A stretch of 64,000 nucleotides of DNA from assembly GCA_006384855.1 (NCBI GenBank), contig VCJN01002118.1, positions 248,001-312,000 on the forward strand, written 5' to 3'. Positions within the stretch are counted from its first letter, which is position 1. Every line of letters begins with the position of its first letter. The notes beneath the pieces are model-generated. The model did no database searches, had not been told where the DNA came from, and worked only from the letters and a program-made list of their open reading frames with translations. The stretch is from Tetraselmis striata. Lineage: Eukaryota; Chlorophyta; Chlorodendrophyceae; Chlorodendrales; Chlorodendraceae. Shown here piece after piece: positions 53,433-64,000 of the stretch. Both the position numbers and the translations under genes were made by a program.

Positions 53433-56400
53433 AGAGTCAGACAGATACTTGAGCGTGACATAGACTTGCTCGAAACGACGACGCGGCACAGGACCTACAA
53501 ACACAGCGCCCGAGACGAGCGACCGAATAATTGACCGGGTCAATAAACACAGAAAGCTGGCAGCTACATGCATCATAAACACAGTGGCGGCGGTAACAAA
53601 CCCCATCATACAGGTGGGCGGCGGTGCAGTTGGCGCGACAAGTCTGTTGCTGATCAGAACGGCGACATTCCGCGCAGTGGTAGGGATCGCTGCTGCACAC
53701 GCACGCACCCGACCGCGGAAAACCACGCTCCACACATGTCCCAAATAAACCACTAGCGGTGCTTGTCGTAAACAGACAAAACACATTAGGTGACCAAATA
53801 CTTCCTATATTGTCCTGCTTTGTCTCTGTACGCAGGCAGATCTGGCGATGCAGGAGAGGGATAACAAGGGAACGGGAAAGATACAATAAAATGGCGAACC
53901 ACGCACAGCTGCGGTGAACGTCTCACCTCCGGGACGAGCGCTTCAAATCCGTCGAACACCGCCACAGGTGCATGCTCTGCCTGAACGGCGGCGATGACAG
54001 ATTAACCGCTCATGGATATGCGCGAGTGCCGGGTATGTGCGCGGTGGGAGAGAACGGCTATCGTGCTGGAAGATCATGCTGGGAAAAAATAGAAATTGCC
54101 CACAGTGCATCCCAACTAGCAGCAGGCAGGGAAGGGTGCGCATACGGTGCGACTGCCTTCTTCCGATATGCCGTATGATATACACCAATCAAAATTACGA
54201 AAAAGCCAACTCAGCACGAACACATCTTGGGTATGTCATTACGTCGAAGCACGTACACGCCATTATGCGTACACATCACGATCACAGTGCGCAAAGCTAC
54301 CGAGAACTTTTGTCTCAATTTTAGTACATTCATCCGTGTCATCACACCATCCAATCATAGAGGCATAAATACCGGTCATCACCGGCCTCGTACACCTCGC
54401 GTTGTATCCGCGACGCAACGATACTTGATACCACATACATTTTGCGCGTACATCTGCGATTTAACCTTTTCCGATATGTGAAAATACGCTTTATCATACG
54501 AAGATATGTAAATTTCATATATACATATTGTACCTTTTTGCCCCCTTTCGGTTTACGGGTGGACACGATGCAAAACACTTTTGGGAAAGTGCTCCACTCT
54601 GGTAAGCTCGTATAACCGCACCGACATTCGTAAACACGAAGCTTTTTTCGAAGAACTTCAATAGGACTATTCACGTGCTCCGGCAGCCCAGATATCAGCG
54701 TTCTATTAAACTAATTTAGAACATCGCCTTCGGTCAGTCCGAGTTATTCCCCACTGAAGGAACGCCAGGGGTCCTAGGACCCAGTGCTCAAGTACTCGCG
54801 CAGAATAGCGAGGAACAGTATAATCGCCGCCCTCGTATGCCACTGTTACACTTTATTACCTGTTGTTACATTGCATCGGCGTTATCCTACATGCGTCAAA
54901 AATTATGAACGAGCTTTTAGCACCTCCACAAGTTTTCAATCAGTGCTCCACACGGTACAGCGAGCCCTTCGGTACTGGGTATATGTAACAAAATAAAGCG
55001 TCACTCTTACTTTCGGGCTGCGGGCTGAGCGTTTAAGCGACGCTCTTCGTACGCGCGCACGCTCATGCGCAGGTTCGATTCGCCATCGACATATTTCCTT
55101 GTAGTGAGGCGGGCCCGCTGCGCGCAAACCACGGTGCGCGGACTTAGCGGGCGTGGGTGCGGGTGCGACTAAGTTCCTCGCACGCACTTTACAGCCACAC
55201 TGTGATCTTATATAATGCGTACTTACATGGCAAATGTCGCGCATTTATTACTGACCGCCGGCGATTTCCGTTTTCCCGGCGCGCACGAGCGGGCGGGTAT
55301 TAATCGCTAATTTTGAAGCGCATACGTCAAGCGCGGCCATGCGCAAAGCTCTTCTATGGTGGCGCACGTTCACATGGCCGTTGCACGTTGTCGCGAGTTG
55401 AGTGATCCGCGAATAGCGTGCATTGAAATTCCAACTACTGTATATAGAATTTACAATACTCGTTTCGGAGTTTTCGGGCTTTCGGCTGAGTATTGTTCTT
55501 CGAAAATTGTGGCATGATCTGAGCAATATGCGTATTATTATTGTCTAGCAGGGTTCATTCATTGCTTGTTTAGCGAAAGGGCACAACCGCGCAATGACTG
55601 TGTCCCGACATACATATCGCGTGCTTGCATTGACCCGGTGCTTGCATGCATGCGTCCACCCACCCACCACCACCAAAGCCCTTTACTACTCGTAATATAT
55701 GTTTGCTAAACCACCCGTGGCCTTGTTGTCGCCATGGAACGGTCGATGATGCGCAGCTACACGTGTGGGGCGCCAACCCATGATGTGGTGTTGGTGTGCC
55801 CGAAACGCCGAAAATGATGTCAGGACCAATCGTGTTACACGGCGTCTTACGTGCCCCGCTGGCCATGGGTCTTTATTGACCCCTATTTGAACCTCATACC
55901 GCTCTTGAATATGATGATCTCGATAAAAGGGCCCTTGGACTTATGTGGAGAGGTATATGTCGAAAGGCATACATATATAGCGCGCGCTTGGCGGCGGGTG
56001 CGCCCGTCTGCTGCTACTTCTGCTATGGTGAATCCATCAGTCAGTCGTCGTCAGTCATAATATCTGTTTAACCCCTTGAAATGAGTACGCATGCGCACTA
56101 CAACAATTCGCCGCTCGGGATTTTAATTAACAAAAAACCCATAGACGCTAATATATGAATAGTAATTCGTCTATGCAGTACATTATGTGTTGTGTTCCAT
56201 GCGACTGTATACGTGTACCCTACCACTACTGCAGATGAACGAATAAATATCGTATGTGGGTTGTCGACCAACCGATGATCGGCTTCGTCCGAGACCATGC
56301 CTCGTCTGGGAGGAGGGCGAGCAGGTCATACGCAAAGGTCGCAGTGCGCAGCAGGTTGTTGCAACACTCGGGGAGACTTTCGAGGCGGGTGAATACTACG

Positions 56401-57560
56401 CTCCAGAGACAGCCGGAGCCCATTCTCTCCCAGCAATAACGGGCGGCGAGCTTTCGCGTAGCACAATAATATAACGGCGGCTACTCATCTACTGGCTCAC
56501 AGCGGATATACAGCAAAGGTACATCGCCGGCTGCGGGGTTCTAGACTTCTATTCACGGGCACCAACCGCTGACAGAGCACCGAGCTGCCAGTGCAGCACA
56601 AGCGAGGCATTCTCTGCTGATTCGGGTTTGATCGAAGACGTCTGGCGCTGGGAGGCAGTACCGTAGTATTATTTGCTGCTGATCCCTCATCGTAGAATAT
56701 GCTGTAGCCCTTGCTGGCTGCAATAAGAAATTAATATCATCATACTGTGAGATCGAAAGTTTCCCCTGAAAGCCATGCATACTTTTCGTGGCTTACGAAT
56801 GCGATCCGCGCTACTGTTTTTCGTCGCATGTGTGCTGCAGTGCGAACCGGGGGCAGTAGACGACTGCCGGCAAATTCGGGACACGCGACGTCATATATGT
56901 GTTGCAAATAATAACTGACTTGGCAGAAGTTCCGTGCTCCGGCACTACTTCAGGCCTGCGTGGCAGATTGGACGACGCGGAGGCAGCAGCACATGCCCCT
57001 AAGCTGCTGCATCACTATACTACTGGTGTGTACATACTACGCGCACGTGCTGGAGGCTCTTATTGCCTGCTCAGCAGTGTCGACCACTCCCGGGTCACGC
57101 ATTGTACTGTAATACAACTTGGTAGGCTTCGCCCGCCATCTCTTATCATATCTTTGCAAGATATCCGCTTCGTCAACGGCAGGCTGCTGACTATCTATTC
57201 CATGCCGTTTCATAGTTTGCGGCTAACGAACGCACGGCATCACGACGTACATTCATTCTTTTCGGGTGCAGCATTCGTCTGATAAGTGAAGACTGCCGCC
57301 GACGACATACATACACCGTATCGACGGTGGGCTTGTATTACTGCGGTGCTGAGACGACGACCACGAGGTGGGGGGCAACAACTGACCATTCCTTTCGCCG
57401 TAGGCTCATAGCTACATGTATGTGTTGGTGCCGGTGAGCTGGCGGCCGTCGAACTTGAGATACTCCCAACTGTATGCGACGATATTCGCATTTCTGATCC
57501 CGGCTCTTTCTGTATACGTTGCAGCGCGCAGGTAGCCAGGCATACCGCTGCTGATATATA
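53433..57560. other. Long stretch without supported genes
   Basis: Only short, unrelated frames. It contains one copy of a dispersed repeat (54765-54915) and A/T-rich stretches. A region near 55020-55080 has a GGTTCGATTCG word resembling a tRNA B-box, but no cloverleaf could be built. The promoter of the VTC gene should lie at its right end. Confidence 0.45.
54765..54915. repeat. Dispersed repeat, diverged copy at 62895-63045
   Basis: Shared words in order: CCTAGGACCC/CTAGGACCCC, GTACTC.CGC, GGAACA.TATAATCG, GCCCTCGTAT, CATGCGTCAAA, AATGAACGAG. The copies lie about 8 kb apart in the same orientation, flanking the VTC gene. Confidence 0.55.
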
Positions 57561-60500
57561 ATGGACGATGTTCTTCCGAAACACAAACATCACAACTTCA
57601 GGGCCAGCGCACTGGATTGCTGCTTTCGAAACGATATTCTGGTGGAGACGTCTCGAATTCAAGATCTGCAGCATCCCAGTCCTGCAGTCAAAGCAGAAAA
57701 TGACACCATAAGTAGTTTAAGACTTGACAGCGGCCATGTTAATGGTGTCCCTGGCAATGACACTGACACTGACAATGACACTGGCAATGACCGTGGCCGA
57801 AAGGTCGAGGACTATACCACTGCCAGTGATCTCGTCTATGGCAAACTCTTGCAGACTATGACAGCCATCAAGCAGCACCCGGATTTCATGAAGCAGTTGC
57901 AGCTATCAGGCGGGACATCAGAATCCATCAGCCATGTGATCTTCCGGAACACCCTGGAGACAGAACATGGCTGTGCTCAACGTCAGAACGTGCCAACAGC
58001 AAACACCTCCGATGACGGTCAGCCCCTGGAGCATGCCATACAGATGGAGGCTGACAGCTGCTACCACCAAGCTATGGATAACAGCGCAGCACAACAGGCA
58101 CACAGCAAAAGGGTACTCAGGTTAGCATGCTTCCATGCGTGAAACCACTGCTGTCTTGATCTTTAATGAGAAGCTGCTAATCAGGGTATGTTTCTATGGG
58201 CGGGGTGTATTGCTTACTAAATATGATGAGGAAACCAAGATGACTCAGTATGCTTTACACACGGGTATCCGTCTCAATTATTCTCTCCGCTGAAAGAGCT
58301 AATGACCCAAAGTCATTCGAGCTGAATGGTAGCAAAATTTCAATATGCCATCCTTCAGCAAACAAAAACCTCATATCCTTGGACTCTTTGGGTGCCCTCT
58401 TTTGGCTCAGTTTAGCGAGATATTTGCATGCGTTCCCTCATGCCCCTGCATACTTTGTGAGCAAAATGTGACATCCTGGCGTGTTTCCAGTGATTCGTTT
58501 CAGGTGCAGTTCTTTCAGGAACTTGTCAGGCTGAGGCAGTACATTCAGTTTCAGCAAGTCAACATCAGTATGCAGACTGTGTCGGTATCAGACATCATCG
58601 CCTCCCTAATGTATGCGAGCAAGCACGGAACAGCCTGTGCTGATGGGATGACACTCACCTCGGAGTCTGGCAACACCAGCTTTGGCGGCAGCGTCCGTTT
58701 TCCCGGCAATAATCTCGCGAGTATCCCTGAGATGCTGGAGGAGCAGCCCAGTGCGCAAGATCTGCTTTCCCCACCCGAAGAAATCATCCAGCGCCTGCTG
58801 GCGCTCTGCAGCGAAATTGGTAAGATTCATTTCAGCTGCCATCCCATCGGCAACGTCTTTGCCAATCACTTTGCATCCTATTGCCTTTTGGAAGGACGGC
58901 ACCTGATGTCATTCATGTGATTCTAAGATGTTGCGCTTGAGGCGCTGTGTTTCTTGGCCATAGCCCATTCTGTCCATGATGCGATTGTTTTTTTCCTATG
59001 TGACTGTGACTGACCTAAGCCCGGTATGATACATTTTCGCGGTGTGTTTCCTGAAAGGTCAAGAACTGGTTCACTTGGAGAAGTTTCTTTCTGTGAACAA
59101 GGCCCAGATTCAGTCCTTCCTGGCGCATCTGTTCGGTACACGATCACTTGCTGTACACTGGGGTGCTTCACCCTGAAATTCACATGTTTTACTCTCTTTC
59201 ATCTAGAACCAATGAACTGCCGGCCCCGCCACTCAGACTTCAAGAAGGGATTGTGCCTAGGCTGAATATTTCGCTCAGGAGTAGCTCAGTCTTCCTTGAC
59301 ATTGCACGCAGGGACACAACAAGGAGCGAACAGCCAGCCTGTTGACATCCCAGGCTTTCTGGACGCTTTCTTGGTTAAGGCATGCAGTTCCTATTGATAA
59401 TTCTGTGCTGTGTGCAGCCCTGTTTTACGTGCATTTGTTTGAAATCATATTGAATTTAGGCAGCAGCTGCTTAAATCGAACGCCCCTGGATTCCACATTC
59501 TGCCCATGTTCAGCGCCGACTTCTCTTTTTACCTTGTGTCTCGGTGTGACCACATCTGCCTGCTTCAGGGCCTGACTTTCGAAGGCTTACTGCTGGATCT
59601 CAGCGGCCTCTATGAATCAATCCGGGGTATGCAATCAGATTCAAAGACAGCCTGCAGTTCCTGGACGCCGCCTGATTCATTCTGCCGCCAAACTGCAAAG
59701 TTTTGGGTAAGATTTGGTTGGCGTCAGTCTTAAATGCATGATCAAACATACTCGCCAGTGATTTACCCCTGGAATAGCGGTCAAAACGATGTCTCACTGA
59801 GTGCTGGACACACCAATATCACAGATTAAGCCTGGGGATCTCCTTGCCGTCAAAGCACACCTGGTAAAACACCTTCCGATTCTTGTGCTCGGCAAGAAAG
59901 CAGCGGCGCGGTCCCAGGAGGAGGGCTTCAAGCCATGGACAGCTGGGCAGTCTGAGGACGGGAGCGAGTACCCTGCTTCGTCCCTGGTGACGAGCATTTA
60001 CTTTGATGACAGCGACACACTGCAGGTATACGACAACAGACTGAGCCGCAGTGAGGGTGCGTCTTTACTGCGCGTGCGTTGGTACGGATCTGACAACCTG
60101 GGGCCCAGCGCGAAGAAAAGCAACTCTTACTTTTTGGAGCAAAAGGTGTGTGCTGCGTTGCCGCAGTCGTTGCCAGGATACACGCCAGCCCCTGTGTCCG
60201 TCGGTCAAGTGTGATGCAAAGCATCATGCAGTCCATGACACAGGGGCGCATGAGCTATATAAGCACACTGTTCCTGATATGCTTTTTCTTGATCTCAGGT
60301 ACATCATAAAGGAGACCCCAGCACCAAGACAAGAGTCCCTCTGCATGCGGGCGTCCTGCAGATCCCCTACCCAGTTTCGCTCAGAGTTCCGTGGCATCAG
60401 GTCTCTGGGCAGTCGCTCTCCCCTCAGAAGCAAGATGCTTTGTGCAGGATGCAGCATGACATTGTCAAACAAAACCTGGTAAGAGCCCTGTGCGGAGCTT

Positions 60501-61766
60501 GGTCTTGCTGCAATCATGAATCATAACTACCCTGGAAACCAGGTGAATGTCCTGAAAATCTCTGACATAGGCTACCTTTGCCTTTGTTCCTTGCATGCAA
60601 TGAACCAGACTCCGGTCATGAAGACATGCTACAGGCGGACAGCCTTTCAAAGCCCAGCGTCCAACAAGATCCGATTCACCGTGGACGAGGACATCTACAT
60701 GGTGAATGAGACCGAGCATGCAAACAGCAGCATTGCAAGTCTGGCCGCTGAGGACGTGACGGCAGATCGCCTGGAGAACTTCCCGTATGGCGTGCTCGAG
60801 GTCAAGCTTGAGGCAGACGGAAATCAGGACGCTGCCATGCGTGACCTATGCGCGCTGCTTCCCATGGACAGCCTTCTGAAGGTTCCCAAGTTTTCAAAGT
60901 TTCTTCATGGAACAGCCGCGCTGCTGGCCAGGGATCAACGAATTGAGAAGCTGCCAGCTTGGTTTGTGGAAGATCTGGCAGATCCTACACAGCGGAGTCA
61001 CAGGCCGTGCACGTACATGGAGCTGGCTGAGCAGATGTCTTCAGGCAATTCACAGATAAACTCAGGAGACCTTCCGCTTGTTAGCAGCTTTCCTTCGCTT
61101 GGAGATCAACTTGAGACGCCATCCTGCCCATCTGGGCGGTTCCACGAGGCAGTCAGTGGCCAGACAGCCACCACTCTGGGCAAGGGTGCTGCCAGCTCTC
61201 CCGGAGGCTCAGGCGATCACACTGTGGTTGCAGTATGGAAGCAGTACATCTGCAGATCCAGGGGTGAGAAGCGCGACCAGCCACCGATAAAGGACGCGTC
61301 CACCATCATTGCTCCCAACAAGCCAAGTGGTGGCAAGGGAGAGCCGCCGCGCACGTTCTTTTCCAATGAGCGCACCTTCCTGTCCTGGCTTTCCATTGCT
61401 GTCCTCTTGCTGTTTGCTGGGCTGTCGCTGATGGACGGGGCGAGCTTTTCATCACTTTCCACTCCGATGCCTGTCAGGCAGGCACCTGGTCTAGGCAATC
61501 CAGCCGGCAACAATGGAACGGATGGCACTGGCAGCAATGCTGACAGGTTCATGTCCCACAAGATCACTGGCATCGTCATCGTTCCTGTGTCCTTGGTCTT
61601 CATGGTTTACGCCCTCCTGCAGTACAGACACAGGGCTGACAAGCTGATGAAGCGTGAAGCCATCCGATACGACGATCAGATTGGACCCATCATGCTGGTG
61701 TTGTTCCTGTTGTTTGCCTCCATTGCGGCATTCAGCCTCTCGCTGCACAGCATGTCGCTGGTCTGA
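57561..61766 (+). CDS. VTC4: VTC4-type polyphosphate polymerase with C-terminal DUF202 membrane module
   Basis: Makes polyphosphate from ATP at the vacuole/acidocalcisome membrane in known homologues. Supported exons: 57561-58112, 58504-58819, 59058-59135, one unresolved exon in 59136-59568, 59569-59626, 59651-59706, 59825-60145, 60299-60478, 60609-61766. Phases agree and require the missing exon to be 2 mod 3 long. VTC catalytic domain: SFCRQTAKFW, IKPGDLLAVKAHLVKHLPIL, SIYFDD, LLRVRWYG (substrate-binding basic residues), EQKVHHKG, MKTCYRRTAFQ, and GVLEVKLE (metal-binding Glu). C-terminal DUF202: RTFFSNERTFLSWL followed by three hydrophobic helices and YDDQIGP. The SPX domain expected at the N-terminus is not plainly recognisable. 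Residues 1-184 are acidic and novel, and only VQFFQELVRLRQYIQFQQVN and ELVHLEKFLSVNKAQIQSFL resemble SPX helices. Confidence 0.82.
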
Positions 61767-62786
61767 TTGATGTGCTGCTATGCATGAACACATCAGTGAC
61801 AGCAGCGTAGTCAGATTCTTGTTTCCAGCTGCAGCTCTTTCTCCTATGATTGTCTTAATTGAGGTCATGAATCCCCGCTGGTATTTTATTTAGGATTAGA
61901 CAGATATTTTATTCTCGCTGAATGTACCATGCTCTTGAAATGCATTATTCTGAAGATGGACTTCGTTTCGGGTACATTCGTGAACGAATGGTTGATGTTC
62001 TGTACGTGCGGCAAATCTGTCATGACCTGTCATATATCCTGCCTCAAAAGGAAAAAGATCAGGCAGCAGCATGCATGCTTGTGCGGATGGTACACTATGT
62101 GATAATTGTACATGCATCATATTGGCGGCTGCATTTTTTTAAAGTCAGGAACGTTGCAAAGTGATTTATTGAATTGTGGGTATATTGTTTCCAGACAACA
62201 GAGAGAGTATCCAGACTATTTATTTCAGCATGCTGTTTATTGTTGTACATACCCAACGTACTGTACTTGTCACTTGTTATTTCCTGCTAGGTCACGAGGT
62301 CATTTTCGTACCGGTAGCAGTGTATAAGTGTTCTACGAAGACAATATATGACCAACAGCATAGTATGCACAGACAAAGCAGACACTCCCAACTAATACGA
62401 TGGATTGCGGGTGCGTGCAGCAGCAGTCCGACGCTTGTCACTCATCAGCCGGCGGCCGCAGGCGCAGCAGGTACCTAACAGGCACAGAACGATTTTATAC
62501 TAGTCCGCTTGACGCTCCCTGTAATTTTATGTAGTTCGTAGATTATAGTCCTCGCATATATGCTCCGTGTGATTTTATATATATATTATACGCGTATTTC
62601 TTTATTATTGGCGATACATAGAAAATATATATATATATATGGCGTCAGTAGTAAGATTATGATGTAGTCGTGAACCCGCACTGAATGCGCTGTGGCACCT
62701 ACCCCTGGCTTTAGCAGTGGATGTGGCCACACCCGACGACCGTACAGGTAGTCGTGTCAGACAGTCTGATACATTCCCTACTTCCC
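61767..62786. other. 3' flank of the VTC gene, no further gene seen
   Basis: AT-rich with a (TA)n run near 62626-62640. Short frames only. No TGTAA lies close to the VTC stop. Confidence 0.4.
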
Positions 62787-62834
62787 TATTTTGGTGATTT
62801 CCGATATCGCCTTCTGCTGCTAGCTCATGTAATT
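62787..62834 (-). repeat. 48-bp repeat, perfect inverted copy of 2493-2540
   Basis: Exact reverse complement of 2493-2540. Located just before another dispersed repeat (62895-63045). Confidence 0.8.
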
Positions 62835-62894
62835 CATACATTCCCTACAGGCACTTGACGAACACCGGTAGGGGCGGCATATATCATCATCCTA

Positions 62895-64000
62895 TATATC
62901 TAGGACCCCTAATTTAGGTACTCACGCGGGATTGCGCGGAACACTATAATCGTAGCCCTCGTATCCAGCCGTACAGACTCGTAAGCCGTACATGCACGTC
63001 GGTGATATTACATGCGTCAAAGGTAATGAACGAGTGGGCCTCAATCCGTGCGCAGGCTGCACGCCACATGTTGCCAAACCGATTGCCGCCCTGTGGGCGT
63101 ACATCCTTATTTTCCCTCGAGCTAGCTGCCCCGAGTGGTCGCACAATGAATGCGATGGCGTATGGTGGACATATACGCATTTACATCTAGCATTGCTGAA
63201 ATGCTACATCTTTCCACTCAGATGTAAATGCGATACATCGCATGAAAGCGGTGTACATCTAGGGTGATCTAGGGTTTTTCTATGCCCTATCCCCTAAGCC
63301 CTACTCTGAAAACATGCGGGGGTGGTGTTGCGGCTATCTTGCGTCGCGAGCAAAGGCGGGGGGGGGGGGGGGGGGGGGGGGGGCGAGAACCAGGCTCTTC
63401 TGCTTGCGCATGCAACCATTACACATCAAGTTTTTATGCCCTGATGTTGCTGCTTAAGCAGCGGAATCGATACAGAGGTCTTGTCTCATACCCTGAATGA
63501 CATATTTTAATTCCTCTAGACGCATGATGTTCTATCGTTCTATGTTCTATGTTCTATCGCAAACCAAGGGCCACGCGTGGTACGGGTACGGCGATAATTA
63601 CACGCATGGCATGGTGTTTCAACCGGACGACACGGATGACGCATACTGTGGGTTTACAACGCTAGCGCCACACCCAGCACTGCTTTGGTAGACTTGAAAA
63701 TGCGGGTCGCAACGGCTCATGCGTGGAACTAGTGGGTCTGACGACCTTTCAAAGAGAATGTCCCGAGGTCCAACCCGTACTTAGGCGCGCTCAGCCCCAA
63801 TATCGCTACATATGGGTATGTCTATTGAGTGCTCTGTAAAACCCATACTTACGTGGAGGGGTGTAGTAGGGCTTTGCGCCCCCTACAAAACATCACCCAT
63901 ATTGAAATTTAAATTTCCTAAACTTTATTCCCGGGTGAACCAGGCCAGCTGTCGTACAAGCCGGCTAAATGAACCCGCATAGGCAGCACCCATAACAATA
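62895..64000. other. Repeat-rich right end of window
   Basis: Contains the second copy of the repeat at 54765 (62895-63045), a 26-base G run (63358-63383), short tandem GTTCTAT words near 63530-63555, and at 63897-63995 a relative of the repeat at 41210. A frame at 63497-63691 is too short and featureless to call. Confidence 0.45.
63358..63383. repeat. 26-base G homopolymer
   Basis: Uninterrupted G run. Similar tracts lie at 50270-50294 (25 G), 18478-18502 (25 C), 35315-35336 (22 C), 48012-48028 (17 G), 45258-45273 (16 G), 46677-46692 (16 C) and 44701-44714 (14 G). Confidence 0.95.

Noticed and set aside
55015..55090. Possible tRNA or tRNA-derived SINE (GGTTCGATTCG word)
   Set aside because: A loose A-box-like stretch precedes it, but no acceptor stem or anticodon arm could be paired.

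Overview
This is a nuclear window from a microbial eukaryote. Genes are intron-rich with GT-AG introns, and open reading frames are GC-rich. Transposable elements are dense and G/C homopolymers long. A chlorophyte-type green alga is the best guess. Three genes have a TGTAA motif shortly after the stop, the usual green-algal poly(A) signal. The element types (Kangaroo/DIRS-like tyrosine-recombinase retroelements, algal PiggyBac and DUF7869 families) and a VTC polyphosphate polymerase also fit. Lineage is inferred, not proven.

Layout. 0-2 kb: the 5' part of a nodulin-like major-facilitator transporter on the minus strand. 2.58-14.11 kb: a nearly intact, recent Ty3/Gypsy-type LTR retrotransposon. 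It encodes gag, a protease, a DNMT3-like cytosine-C5 DNA methyltransferase split over a gag/pol frameshift, RT, RNase H and integrase. These are followed by a PHD finger and a second methyltransferase-like domain. This is the most unusual object in the window. 14.1-15.1 kb: the 3' end of a non-LTR retroelement and CTGCAG-rich repeats. 15.28-23.50 kb: an 8.2-kb terminal-inverted-repeat element containing a decayed DUF7869-type gene and a decayed PiggyBac-type transposase. A 1-kb deletion derivative follows at 23.50-24.52 kb. 25-31.7 kb: a decayed Kangaroo-like retroelement whose recombinase lies on the opposite strand, interrupted by younger insertions. 32-34.2 kb: a pair of long direct repeats.

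34.4-49.1 kb is the main host-gene block: a glutathione S-transferase (+), a GNAT-ASCH fusion (-), a WD40 protein (+), and a 16-exon gene (-) for a predicted 1344-residue EF-hand/transmembrane/subtilase/NIDO-like protein. 50.3-53.4 kb holds a decayed DIRS-like element. 53.4-57.5 kb shows only repeats. 57.6-61.8 kb encodes a VTC4-type polyphosphate polymerase with a C-terminal DUF202 membrane module. 61.8-64 kb is repeat-rich.

The host genes do not form a pathway. The mobile elements form a nested landscape, and the young Ty3 element carries modules expected to write or read DNA or chromatin marks. That architecture resembles, and extends, the published finding that retrotransposons of dinoflagellates and charophytes captured DNA methyltransferases.
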